IMG/VR virus record: IMGVR_UViG_3300044957_000926
Coordinates: 1-60,108 of that record
From: a virus
Strand: one strand, 5' to 3'
DNA: 60,108 bases
The translations under genes were made by a program, and so were the position numbers. The notes under the pieces were generated by a model, which was not told the DNA's origin, ran no database searches, and saw nothing but the letters and a program-made list of their open reading frames with translations. Every line of letters begins with the position of its first letter. The stretch's first letter is position 1. Below are positions 8,669-17,118 of the stretch, piece after piece.

Positions 8669-8676
8669 TATTTATT
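8669..8676 (-). promoter_or_regulatory. Probable late promoter variant
   Basis: AATAAATA on the minus strand, one change from TATAAATA, 24 bases upstream of the start at 8645. Confidence 0.4.
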
Positions 8677-8679
8677 AGA

Positions 8680-11600
8680 TTAGATAGGAAATTCCCTAAT
8701 TTGAATCACATCACCATTAGAAGGAGCATCTCCTGTACCAAAAATACAGTTTGTTCCAGATACTGTATAATTTGTGTCTGGAATTTGTACAACACCATTT
8801 ATCATTACCATAATACTCTTAGAAGTGTGTCCAGTGGTAATGGTAAATGTTTGTTGAGTTCCAGTACCAGTATAGGTTCTAACATTATATTTTGTTGATA
8901 GTCCATAACCACCATCAACAACCAAATTACCACTAATATGCTGATTTCCGGTAACATCTAAACGAAATGTTTGATTAGCAAATCCACCCAATGCCATATT
9001 GGTTGTACTGCCAAAAGTAGCAATATCAATAAATCCAGTATTCGTGAGTCCAAACTTATACCAAGTATTAGAATAATACATCCAACCTAGATTCTTACCA
9101 GGAGTCCAAGAAGTATTATAAACAATATCTCCGTCTGAAGGAGTTGTATAGGTTGGAATCGAAGATAAGTTAGGAGAACCAAGACCGTTATCTGGTGCAA
9201 TTAATGTCGATTTAAGAATTGTTCCATCTGGATTAACATAATTAATTCTTTTAGCTTGAATTTCTTTGTCGGAAGTAATTTTGGATTGGAAAGTAACGGG
9301 ACCTGCAAATAAAGATTCGTTTTGGTTGGCCTTACCACCCAAAACAGTTAATTTATCAGTAAGAACGACTTCCGAGAATGTTTGAATTGTAGTATTTTCT
9401 TCACCAAGAATATCTAATTGAGCAACGTCTTCCTGAGTAATCTGTCCTGTAACGGGGTTAATAACTTGGTTACCAATAAATAGATCTCCATTGGAGTTCA
9501 AACCCGAATAAAACGAAACACCTGCTTGCTCTCTTAAAGATTGAGAGAATTTGATTTGATCAGCAGATAGAACTTCAACTTGAGTTTGTGGGAATGCGGT
9601 AGAATAGTTACCAGGGCCAAAACCAGTATATTCAAAGGTATGATTACCAGATCTCTGAATAGAGTGTCTTCTTAATTCAATTTGAATTGGAATAACATTA
9701 TTATTTGAATCAACTTTTAACGGAATTTTTCTTGTTTCCTCATTTCCATTTTTAGAAGTTAATGTAATAGATCCAAGAGTTCCTGCAGATGGGTTCCACG
9801 CAAAATTATTTTGAGTTTCTGCTAAAAAAGATTCTGTGGCTTCCTTAGTAATACTTCTTTGACTATTTTTATTTCCTAATCCATCAGTAGCATATACTGA
9901 ACCAATAGTAACATTATCTGCAATAGATACTGCAGCAAGTGGATCTCCTTTTGGATTATCCCTATCAAATGCAGGATATACTTCATTCACATTTTGTGAG
10001 AATCTATAATCATCAAAGTTTGATGTTGATGGTGCAACTGAAGCATTTAATAATGTTAGGTAATATATACCATCAGAAACACCCCTGGAGAAAGTTTGAA
10101 TTTGTTCAATCTCATAAATGTAATAACAATCAGTGTATGAAGGAGAACTTGTTTCGCTAGATCTTGGTTGAATTACATATCCAGTAATAGGTTCTCTAGG
10201 TACTGGGAATGAATCTTTAGGAACAACATATCGATATCTATAAATTCTATCTTTTAGAACACGAGAGTCTGGTCTTCTTTTAATAAAAGATGCTGGTGTG
10301 AAGGAAGCAGTAGCATATTGATTATTTGTAGTTAGAGTGGAAAAAATAGTATTAGTAATTCCACCACCTATCGTTTGAGTTTGTAAATACCATCCACCAA
10401 CTTGTTCACTTACACCATTAATCGTGTAAGTACTAGCATCAAATTTAATTGGACTTGCAGAACTATTAGCTGAGGATCCAGTTACACTTGGACCGTATGG
10501 ACTAATATATGCACTCTGTACTGTTGGTGTTGCTCCAGCTGATGCTGCTAATAGACAATAAATTCTATCTCCTGTAGTATTTGGTATTCCATCTTGTCTT
10601 GCGCCAATAGTATAACCTTGTGTTTTAGTGCTAGGTGGAGCATCTAAATTTGTATATCCATATAAGTACAATCTATTTGGATTAGATACAACTCTAGTTC
10701 TTTGAATATCGATATTTACCCAATTAAAAGAAACTTCAGAAATATCAGAAATATCTTTGGGTGGAATAACGTGTGTTAGAGTACCAAACTTATCCTTGGT
10801 AAATGCTTCTGCCTTGAATCCCTTACAACGTAGAGCAAGGCTACCAAAATTGGAGTTTGAGTTAGTGATGGACATGTCAGCACCACTATCAGCAAAGAAG
10901 TGATCACCATATCCCACAGCAAACACCGAAACAACCTGAATAAATGCGTCATTTGATGCTTTAATGTGGCAATGTCTCCATCCTTTTTTATATCGACATG
11001 CACCATCTAAATGAGCACCAGATCCACCCTCATCATAAGATCCAGTATTTGTATTATATCTTACAAATGCACGATCATCTTTTTGTAGCGAAAGACCTGT
11101 AAATTGTGCAACAACCATGGATTTGAAACCAGTTGCTTTTGACCCATCAGCGTGCATTCCGTTCATACCCCAAACAGAACGTAATGATAAGTTGAACGCA
11201 TATGGTGATGCAGAATCAACTGTATCAATTTCAACTTTAACAAGAATGTTAGAACCTACAGCATTACCTGTAGGTTCTGATGACATTTGATAAGTAAATA
11301 CATTACCTTGTGCTGATGTGACAGCAAAAGATCCATTATATAAGGCAGAATCTAATTCACTTTGAGTACCAGTAGAACCAGTAACACCAGAAATATTAAT
11401 ATTAACACCGACAGAGAATCCATGATTCCTGGGATTTCCTAATTCATCAACAGTAAGGGCAGTAGCAGTTTGACCATTTCTTGTGATCTGAAGAACTTGA
11501 TATTCATCTGAAATTGGTCCAACAATTCTATTTTCTTCAATTCTTGGTTGAATCTGATCCTGAGAAGGAATACCAGAAGTATCAGGAATTGTAGTAAATG

Positions 11601-12369
11601 CTCGTGAAATTTTTTGATAATAAATTTCAAGATCAGTTCTTGATGTTAAGTCTGGAATGATTGTAGATCCGATATCAAAGTTTGGAACAACTGTACCATT
11701 GCTAATCAGTTGTCCTAAAGTATTTACGCCATCGGCAAAACCAAAACATGTTACTTTATGATGTGAATAATTAGGTTGTATGGTACTAGAATCATTTTCT
11801 TTGTAATAAACTCCTGCAGAATCACCATCAAAAAAAGAAAATTGCCAAAAATAACATCCACCAGTTACTTTAAAAATGTGTGTTGGCCCTGGTTCATTAG
11901 TAGCAGTAATTCCTAATGATGGTTTTGTTGTAGGATATGGAATATATTTGGGAATAAGTTTGGTTCTTCTTAAATCAGAACCAATGACTGAACAACCTCT
12001 AGGAACAATAACCCCACCTTCAACAGAATTAAATTTATATAAAACATTATTGGGTGATGTCAAATCAAAATTAGAATTTTCATCTATTGGTGCAATTTCA
12101 GTATATAATATTTCTCCTGGTCTATTATCAATGATATATTCTGAAGGGTAAAGATAAATGCTAAACGCATCAAATTCATCGTTTGATAATCCAACGCGAT
12201 AAGAAAAACGTGAAACTTCTAAAAGAGCTCTTTGTAATGTTTTAAAGGGTCTTAATGCAGAGTTTCCTCTATTATCGATAGCATCAGAAGCATCAAAATC
12301 ATCTGGATTGACATAGATAATACGTCCTGTCCTCGACGTAATGATATTCTTTAGTCTGGTAAGTGACAT
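8680..12369 (-). CDS. Large virion structural protein (fibre/baseplate-associated)
   Basis: This 1229-aa protein begins MSLTRLKNIITSRTGRIIYV, followed by NPDDFDASDAIDNRG and LRPFKTLQRALLEVSR. The layout resembles pectin-lyase-like (right-handed beta-helix) phage proteins, where a short N-terminal block precedes stacked coils. The C-terminus contains GDIVYNTSWTPGKNLGWMYY and a terminal TGTGTQQTFTITTGHTSKSI...IQIREFPI, a pattern seen at the ends of cyanophage fibre proteins. Its size, its place among late genes and the late-promoter variant at 12392-12399 support a large structural role. It is widespread in cyanomyoviruses as a virion structural protein without a firm T4 counterpart. Confidence 0.7.
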   Translation of the reverse strand: MSLTRLKNIITSRTGRIIYVNPDDFDASDAIDNRGNSALRPFKTLQRALLEVSRFSYRVGLSNDEFDAFSIYLYPSEYIIDNRPGEILYTEIAPIDENSNFDLTSPNNVLYKFNSVEGGVIVPRGCSVIGSDLRRTKLIPKYIPYPTTKPSLGITATNEPGPTHIFKVTGGCYFWQFSFFDGDSAGVYYKENDSSTIQPNYSHHKVTCFGFADGVNTLGQLISNGTVVPNFDIGSTIIPDLTSRTDLEIYYQKISRAFTTIPDTSGIPSQDQIQPRIEENRIVGPISDEYQVLQITRNGQTATALTVDELGNPRNHGFSVGVNINISGVTGSTGTQSELDSALYNGSFAVTSAQGNVFTYQMSSEPTGNAVGSNILVKVEIDTVDSASPYAFNLSLRSVWGMNGMHADGSKATGFKSMVVAQFTGLSLQKDDRAFVRYNTNTGSYDEGGSGAHLDGACRYKKGWRHCHIKASNDAFIQVVSVFAVGYGDHFFADSGADMSITNSNSNFGSLALRCKGFKAEAFTKDKFGTLTHVIPPKDISDISEVSFNWVNIDIQRTRVVSNPNRLYLYGYTNLDAPPSTKTQGYTIGARQDGIPNTTGDRIYCLLAASAGATPTVQSAYISPYGPSVTGSSANSSASPIKFDASTYTINGVSEQVGGWYLQTQTIGGGITNTIFSTLTTNNQYATASFTPASFIKRRPDSRVLKDRIYRYRYVVPKDSFPVPREPITGYVIQPRSSETSSPSYTDCYYIYEIEQIQTFSRGVSDGIYYLTLLNASVAPSTSNFDDYRFSQNVNEVYPAFDRDNPKGDPLAAVSIADNVTIGSVYATDGLGNKNSQRSITKEATESFLAETQNNFAWNPSAGTLGSITLTSKNGNEETRKIPLKVDSNNNVIPIQIELRRHSIQRSGNHTFEYTGFGPGNYSTAFPQTQVEVLSADQIKFSQSLREQAGVSFYSGLNSNGDLFIGNQVINPVTGQITQEDVAQLDILGEENTTIQTFSEVVLTDKLTVLGGKANQNESLFAGPVTFQSKITSDKEIQAKRINYVNPDGTILKSTLIAPDNGLGSPNLSSIPTYTTPSDGDIVYNTSWTPGKNLGWMYYSNTWYKFGLTNTGFIDIATFGSTTNMALGGFANQTFRLDVTGNQHISGNLVVDGGYGLSTKYNVRTYTGTGTQQTFTITTGHTSKSIMVMINGVVQIPDTNYTVSGTNCIFGTGDAPSNGDVIQIREFPI

Positions 12370-12391
12370 CTACCTTATTCCCATATAACTG

Positions 12392-12399
12392 TATTTATT
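12392..12399 (-). promoter_or_regulatory. Probable late promoter variant
   Basis: AATAAATA on the minus strand, overlapping the stop codon of the upstream gene and 23 bases ahead of the start at 12369. Confidence 0.4.
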
Positions 12400-14251
12400 A
12401 TCCTAAAGCAAAATCTACGCTCTGTCTAATATAATAAATTGGGGTAAAATCATTTGTACTATCTTCAAACCCATGCAAAACGTAACTTAAACTTTGAGCG
12501 CTTGAATATACGATTAAGCTATCTCCAGGTCCAACAACTATTCCTGTTGTTCTTTCTACAGTATAGGCAGAAATAGATTTATCATAAACAATATAATCAT
12601 TTTCACTAATTACAGCAATACTGTCAATTGTTGCTTCTTCTCTTGCAGAAGCTGGTTGCAAAGGAGAATCCAAGATAGTATCATTCTCAGCAAAGAGTGA
12701 AGAATTTTTACCTGTTGCAATCTTAATAACAGATGGATTAGACCCTGTTACTTCAGTAACATATCCATATGATCCTATAGTAACATCCGTAATTGTGTAA
12801 TTAACATTACCAAAAGAAAAAGTATCTGTATCTGTTATTATTTTTTTTGTAGGATCAAAAATATAAATTTGAGTATAATTTGGAGTGAGATCAATTGCTA
12901 TCGTCGTACCAAAGTATGTTTTGCCAACACCAGAGTTGTAAGTATAATAAGTTGAGGTAACACCGACATTTTCTAAACTCAAATCAACCCTAGTATATGC
13001 TCCTGCGGATCCAGGAGTTCCATTAATAGTAACACCAGTGGTCAAATCCTCTCCCTCGGGAGATTGTGTGCCATCTGCATTCAAAGAAATTCTTAATGGA
13101 TTAGAAGTATTAGATGCATCCGATTGATCAAATTGAATAATTCTTTCGGCATCAGCTGGTATTGAAGATGGATATGAATACACTGTGCCGCCTGCACCAT
13201 TATTATAAACAAAAACATCATAAGGATTGTAAGCATCTCCTGCCAAACCTGGGATCGCAAGATCAACACTAGCGCCTAATCCATTAGTTACAGTTTCGTC
13301 TAGTTGAAAGAATGCAAAATGACCTGTAGTAACTGTTGTCTGTTGAGTAATGACACTACCATCGGCATGAGTTGCAGCAGTCGTACCAAACTCACCTCTA
13401 GTTACAGTTAAATTCAAACCAACAATTGAATTGATTCGTAAAAATTCATTATCAATTTGAATAAAAGATCCTATTGTTAAACCGGTTGTACTTGCAACTG
13501 TAAGAGTTGTATCAGTACTACTATAAGTTGCCCCTTCATTAACAGTCGTTGTAATTGCACTTGCTCGGAAAATAGTCATTGCAGTGCCAGCAAAGTGTTC
13601 TATTGCTGTAGTTCCGAGCTGACCTCTAGTTACAGTTACATTATAATCAGTAATCGAACTAATACGCATGATTTCATCATCAGTATAGATGTAATCATTT
13701 GCAACAACACCAGTATTATTATTTATTGTAAATGATGTTCCACTTGAAGTAACATTAGGAAGATTTAAATGAAATACTCCTTCGGTGATTCTATACACAG
13801 TTGCAGTGATTCCTGTAGTAGATCCTGTAATTGTGTTACCTACAGAAAAAGTGCCTGTTAATTCTTGAAGATCGAAAGAAGCAGAGCCTATACATACAAC
13901 TTTAGTTAAATAAGTAATAATTTCTGTATCTTGATATATGTCTTGTATTTTGAATGATCCTTGATTTTGATCAAGCGTGATAATATCACCGGGATCAAAA
14001 TCAGAAGTTGTAATACCAGGTTGAATAGTCAATAGATATCTAGAAATAACATTTCCTCTCTGGAAAGAATATGTAGAATCTAAGGTCAATTCTTGAGTAT
14101 AATTTCTCAATCCAACTCTATAAGTAGCAGCGGTTCCGCTTTGATTGCATACTTCTAATGCCGTGCTTGCTGCTTTATCAATTGGGCATTGGTATAGTGT
14201 AGATTGTGTAGTAGCGGCGGCTTTAGTTGCTGCCAATCTTCCTGCTGTCAT
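12398..14251 (-). CDS. Virion structural protein with repeated beta modules
   Basis: This 617-aa protein starts MTAGRLAATKAAATTQSTLY. It contains two related modules: one with DDEIMRISSITDYNVTVTRG then QLGTTAIEH, and one with DNEFLRINSIVGLNLTVTRG then EFGTTAATH. Each looks like a beta-hairpin unit, so the region arose by internal duplication. The rest is Thr/Ser/Gly-rich and likely beta-structured. It follows the fibre gene at 14258 with a six-base gap and precedes the 1229-aa protein, so it belongs to the same late structural operon. It is likely a neck, tail or fibre component; which one cannot be told. Confidence 0.65.
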   Translation of the reverse strand: MTAGRLAATKAAATTQSTLYQCPIDKAASTALEVCNQSGTAATYRVGLRNYTQELTLDSTYSFQRGNVISRYLLTIQPGITTSDFDPGDIITLDQNQGSFKIQDIYQDTEIITYLTKVVCIGSASFDLQELTGTFSVGNTITGSTTGITATVYRITEGVFHLNLPNVTSSGTSFTINNNTGVVANDYIYTDDEIMRISSITDYNVTVTRGQLGTTAIEHFAGTAMTIFRASAITTTVNEGATYSSTDTTLTVASTTGLTIGSFIQIDNEFLRINSIVGLNLTVTRGEFGTTAATHADGSVITQQTTVTTGHFAFFQLDETVTNGLGASVDLAIPGLAGDAYNPYDVFVYNNGAGGTVYSYPSSIPADAERIIQFDQSDASNTSNPLRISLNADGTQSPEGEDLTTGVTINGTPGSAGAYTRVDLSLENVGVTSTYYTYNSGVGKTYFGTTIAIDLTPNYTQIYIFDPTKKIITDTDTFSFGNVNYTITDVTIGSYGYVTEVTGSNPSVIKIATGKNSSLFAENDTILDSPLQPASAREEATIDSIAVISENDYIVYDKSISAYTVERTTGIVVGPGDSLIVYSSAQSLSYVLHGFEDSTNDFTPIYYIRQSVDFALG

Positions 14252-14257
14252 TTTTAG

Positions 14258-15565
14258 TTATCTCCAGGCTGATAAGAAATGTGTTCTGAGTCTAAGTCTC
14301 CCACCGAAAGAATCGGCTGCAAGTGCTCCACCGAAAGTAATACCTTCTAAGGAACCAACGTTATTTGTTGAAAGTAATGTAGCATCTTCATTTGGGAATG
14401 AAATTGTTCTTGTATTTGTGAGGTTGGTTAAATCAAAAATAATTTTTCTATTAATAGATCTACCATCAGTAAATACTGGTATATCATATTGTTTATTTTT
14501 TAGCGTTTGTGTCGCAAGTTCAGATATCAAAATACTAGTGCCAGTAGTATTTAGTGCTGTCGGAAAAGCAAAAGTATCATTCGTTATTGCTTGTCTATTA
14601 GATAATGAAAAATTAACTTTTTTAGTTGCATCAGTAGAATCTGAAAAAATAGGATTTTGATAATTTTTGTTTGAAATAGTTTGAGTTGCATTAGTACCAA
14701 CTAAAATAATATTAAGATCTGGAAAAGTTACGGTTCTTGTTGCAGTAATTACAGAGGCATCAAAATTAACTTTGTTTGATGTTGAAATATTTCCAGCAAT
14801 TTGAGGTTGTACTAAAGTTTTGTTAGAAATAGTTTGAGACGTTATATCATCAATGATATTAACAGATGTTACACTTGGCCCTGGATCACCAAAGAAATAA
14901 GTTTTTGACGCTGTTCCTTGTGTGGTAATCCAGTCAATACCGAATTTAGCAGTTAAAGTATCATCAGTAATAAACAAATTATTTTGATCAATACGAATAA
15001 CTTTGTTTGTAATTGTTTGTACGGTATCTGTACCAACAAGAGTTGTTGCATTACCAACTGTAACTGTTGGAAGAGCAAAGGTCTTTGTTCCAGTTCCAAT
15101 ATTACTAATTTCAAATCGAGCTTTTTTGCTACTTGTTACGTCATCAGCAATTTCAAATTGTGTATCTTGCAACCTAAATATAGATCCAGATTGAACAGTT
15201 ACAACACCAGATCCTTTTGGTTGGAACATTATATTTGTATTATCAAATGCACTATCAATTGCTTGTATTTTTGCAGTTGATACTGTTTGCGATTCCTCAA
15301 TTTTAGTAAAATAGTATCCTGCCGTTCCAAATGATATACCAAGTTCAGAATAATTCGTTTGAAACAATCCAGTTTTACGATCTAGATCAAAACATAGACC
15401 AGGAGCAGTCTTTGATCCTTGAGATACACCACGAAATAACTGATTAACCTTAGCTTTTCTGTTTGGAATTAGAGGATCTGAAATAACAACAGGAAGAATA
15501 GCTTCTCCAGTTAAAATATCATTACCAAGATTATCTAATTGTGATATTTTTTTTGTACCTGCCAC
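14258..15565 (-). CDS. Tail-fibre-like structural protein
   Basis: The reading frame is open to 15637, but the likely start is GTG 15565 (reading MAGTKKISQLDNLGNDILTG), giving 435 aa. A terminator-like hairpin (15611-15634) and a perfect late promoter (15595-15602) lie inside the longer frame, so a longer start would not be on the late mRNA. The protein contains repeated units of the type TRTVTFPD.N..L.GT..TQTISNK, seen four or more times. This TQT..NK repeat is typical of phage tail-fibre shafts. It heads the late structural operon running down to 4.1 kb. The start choice is inference; the fibre-type repeat is directly visible. Confidence 0.68.
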   Translation of the reverse strand: MAGTKKISQLDNLGNDILTGEAILPVVISDPLIPNRKAKVNQLFRGVSQGSKTAPGLCFDLDRKTGLFQTNYSELGISFGTAGYYFTKIEESQTVSTAKIQAIDSAFDNTNIMFQPKGSGVVTVQSGSIFRLQDTQFEIADDVTSSKKARFEISNIGTGTKTFALPTVTVGNATTLVGTDTVQTITNKVIRIDQNNLFITDDTLTAKFGIDWITTQGTASKTYFFGDPGPSVTSVNIIDDITSQTISNKTLVQPQIAGNISTSNKVNFDASVITATRTVTFPDLNIILVGTNATQTISNKNYQNPIFSDSTDATKKVNFSLSNRQAITNDTFAFPTALNTTGTSILISELATQTLKNKQYDIPVFTDGRSINRKIIFDLTNLTNTRTISFPNEDATLLSTNNVGSLEGITFGGALAADSFGGRLRLRTHFLSAWR

Positions 15566-15594
15566 GCCGCGAGTTCCAGATAGTGCTTCAGATT

Positions 15595-15602
15595 TATTTA
15601 TA
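15595..15602 (-). promoter_or_regulatory. T4-type late promoter
   Basis: A perfect TATAAATA on the minus strand immediately downstream of a terminator hairpin and 30 bases ahead of GTG 15565. Confidence 0.65.
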
Positions 15603-15634
15603 AAAGAAAAGGAGATAGATTTCTTCATCTCCTT
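15603..15634 (-). terminator. Rho-independent terminator
   Basis: On the minus strand GGAGAT, a 10-base spacer, then ATCTCC are followed by TTTTCTTTT. It would end transcripts from the gene at 15658-15882 just before the late promoter at 15595. Confidence 0.6.
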
Positions 15635-15657
15635 CACACGGACAACTTATTATAGTA

Positions 15658-15882
15658 TTAATAGGGTGGTCCATCAAATCCTTCTAACTGATGTATTTTC
15701 TGTTTGTGTTCTTTAACTAAGTCTCTTATTTTTTGTGACTGCAATTCATAGAATGGATCCCCAGTACTAATATAGTACTCTTGCAACATGTCAATGTACT
15801 TAATCATTTGGTGAATAAAGGAATTCCAATCATTTCTAGTTTCAACAAAAAAAGTTCTCCGCTCTATCACGGACTGCACCAT
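15658..15882 (-). CDS. Small conserved cyanophage hypothetical
   Basis: This 74-aa protein (MVQSVIERRTFFVETRNDWN...) is a predicted amphipathic helical protein with a DWNSFIHQMIKYIDMLQEYY core and a terminal EGFDGPPY. It lies downstream of tRNA-Thr and upstream of a terminator, at the end of the speD operon. A GATAAATA element at 15894-15901 could give it late expression. No function is recognised. Confidence 0.6.
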   Translation of the reverse strand: MVQSVIERRTFFVETRNDWNSFIHQMIKYIDMLQEYYISTGDPFYELQSQKIRDLVKEHKQKIHQLEGFDGPPY

Positions 15883-15893
15883 TCAGTACATAT

Positions 15894-15901
15894 TATTTAT
15901 C
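15894..15901 (-). promoter_or_regulatory. Possible late promoter variant
   Basis: GATAAATA on the minus strand between tRNA-Thr and the small gene starting at 15882. Confidence 0.4.
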
Positions 15902-15904
15902 AAA

Positions 15905-15975
15905 GCCTCCTATCGGAATCGAACCGATGACCAACGGTTTACAAAACCGTTGCTCTACCTCTGAGCTAAAGAGGC
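15905..15975 (-). tRNA. tRNA-Thr (TGT)
   Basis: The minus strand folds as a full cloverleaf: acceptor GCCTCTT with AGGAGGC, D-arm AGCTCAGAGGTAGAGC, anticodon stem ACGGT/ACCGT around a loop with TGT, and T-arm ATCGGTTCGATTCCGAT. No CCA is encoded. Its 5' part overlaps the end of the upstream ORF, whose stop codon TAG lies in the D-loop. Confidence 0.92.
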
Positions 15976-16176
15976 GTAGTTAATAGGATAAATTGATGTA
16001 ACATCATTATGCACAATTACATCTTTCCAAACTTCTTTATAGCACATTACACAACAGTCAAAAATATTATCTTCGTCATAAACATTAACACAAATAGAAA
16101 TATATTCTTCAGATATAAATCTGATATATCCCTTAACATGTTTCCATTCGACAAAAGATCCGACTTTAAAATTCAT
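15955..16176 (-). CDS. Small SH3-like hypothetical protein
   Basis: The likely start is ATG 16176 (MNFKVGSFVEWKHVKGYIRF), giving 73 aa; the open frame extends to 16230. The VGSFVEW.....IRFISEEYISICV pattern suggests a small beta-barrel and matches a common cyanophage hypothetical that reads VGSLV.....G.V.FI...YITIC. It overlaps the speD 3' end by 11 bases, so it is coupled to speD. The last residues (ASLAQR) and the stop codon are encoded within tRNA-Thr. Function unknown. Confidence 0.62.
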   Translation of the reverse strand: MNFKVGSFVEWKHVKGYIRFISEEYISICVNVYDEDNIFDCCVMCYKEVWKDVIVHNDVTSIYPINYASLAQR

Positions 16177-16516
16177 AGTCTCCCCTGGGAAATGATTTTG
16201 ATGTGTGTGATTTAGGTTTAAACTTTTCAATTACATACCACATGGCCGCTTCAGGATTACACAATCCACATGTATAAATGTCGATTGCAGCGCAACCTTT
16301 CTCGGGCCAAGTATGAATTGAAATGTGCGATTCGGAAAGTAAGAGAATAAAGGTAATACCTTGCGGTTCAAATTTATGAAAAACACTATCTAGAATAGTG
16401 GCACCAGATACGATTGCTGCTTGACGAAGCATGTCATCAATAAACTGCAAGTCATCAAGTAGATTATATTTGACGCCATAAACTTCAAGAGTACAATGCT
16501 TTCCTAAATTTTCCAA
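16166..16516 (-). CDS. speD: S-adenosylmethionine decarboxylase proenzyme
   Basis: This is the prokaryotic AdoMet decarboxylase (SpeD), which makes decarboxylated AdoMet for spermidine synthesis. The self-cleavage and active-site region LSESHISIHTWPE is intact. I prefer TTG 16516 as start because GAGG lies nine bases upstream; this gives 116 aa and places the pyruvoyl-forming Ser at 63, the His at 68 and the Cys at 83, the same numbering as the Thermotoga enzyme. GTG 16537 would add seven residues. It sits in an early operon behind a strong sigma70 promoter at 17086-17114, followed by a small gene and tRNA-Thr. speD is a known auxiliary gene of some cyanophages. Confidence 0.9.
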   Translation of the reverse strand: MENLGKHCTLEVYGVKYNLLDDLQFIDDMLRQAAIVSGATILDSVFHKFEPQGITFILLLSESHISIHTWPEKGCAAIDIYTCGLCNPEAAMWYVIEKFKPKSHTSKSFPRGDYEF

Positions 16517-16575
16517 GGCATAATACCTCGACTTCACTTAAGTTACAGCTTATTTAGTTGTAATAGAGCGAGGAT

Positions 16576-16851
16576 CTAAAATGGCATGTCAAGAGGGGGA
16601 GGTCCAGCAAGTTCAGTTGATCTTGATGATAAATTTAAGGGAGTCTCAAGTGCTTTTTGCATTTCTTCAAGATCAGCAAGCACATCAGAAGGAATAGGGC
16701 TCTTCTCGATTACAGGAATCAAAAGAAAATCACCATGATCTTCTGTAGTTACTCGTAAAGACATTCGATTGCGTCCAACAAGAACTTCACAGATAAATTC
16801 TACGTTCTCAGACAGTTCAAAAAGATTAATTACAGGGACTTGTGTGTTCAT
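16576..16851 (-). CDS. Small hypothetical protein, early operon
   Basis: This 91-aa protein (MNTQVPVINLFELSENVEFI...) has a beta-rich first half and a Pro-rich C-terminus (STELAGPPPLDMPF). It overlaps the upstream gene by four bases (ATGA) and precedes speD. It is not recognised. Being close to the early promoter, it may be a host-takeover or regulatory factor, which is inference from position only. Confidence 0.55.
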   Translation of the reverse strand: MNTQVPVINLFELSENVEFICEVLVGRNRMSLRVTTEDHGDFLLIPVIEKSPIPSDVLADLEEMQKALETPLNLSSRSTELAGPPPLDMPF

Positions 16852-17045
16852 AGTTTATAAATGCGTTGGTCAGCAGGAAGAACTTTTTGACAGTATTCTA
16901 CTATATTTTGAAATTGAATACGTCCTTCTTCAGTAAAAGGACAAGACTCGGACTTAAATTCACCATCATAACCGTACATTTCAATGGTGCGTTTGGTGAA
17001 ATCTAGAACCACACGATCTAGTTCAGAAAAAATGTTGATTTCCAT
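16848..17045 (-). CDS. Small hypothetical protein, first early gene
   Basis: This 65-aa protein (MEINIFSELDRVVLDFTKRT...) is the first gene after the sigma70 promoter at 17086-17114, so it should be made immediately after infection. It has an IEMYGYDGEF segment and a helical C-terminal half with one Cys. It is not recognised as any family. Confidence 0.55.
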   Translation of the reverse strand: MEINIFSELDRVVLDFTKRTIEMYGYDGEFKSESCPFTEEGRIQFQNIVEYCQKVLPADQRIYKL

Positions 17046-17085
17046 AGAGGTGTTTTAAAAAGTTCCAGTGGGCCTGTACAGGGTT

Positions 17086-17114
17086 ATCATAGCACAGTGG
17101 CAACCCCCTGTCAA
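17086..17114 (-). promoter_or_regulatory. Early sigma70-type promoter
   Basis: TTGACA (17109-17114), a 17-base spacer and TATGAT (17086-17091), preceded by TGC, on the minus strand. The -35 box sits in a CCCC/GGGG inverted repeat (17105-17118). It reads the speD operon and tRNA-Thr. Confidence 0.8.
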
Positions 17115-17118
17115 GGGG

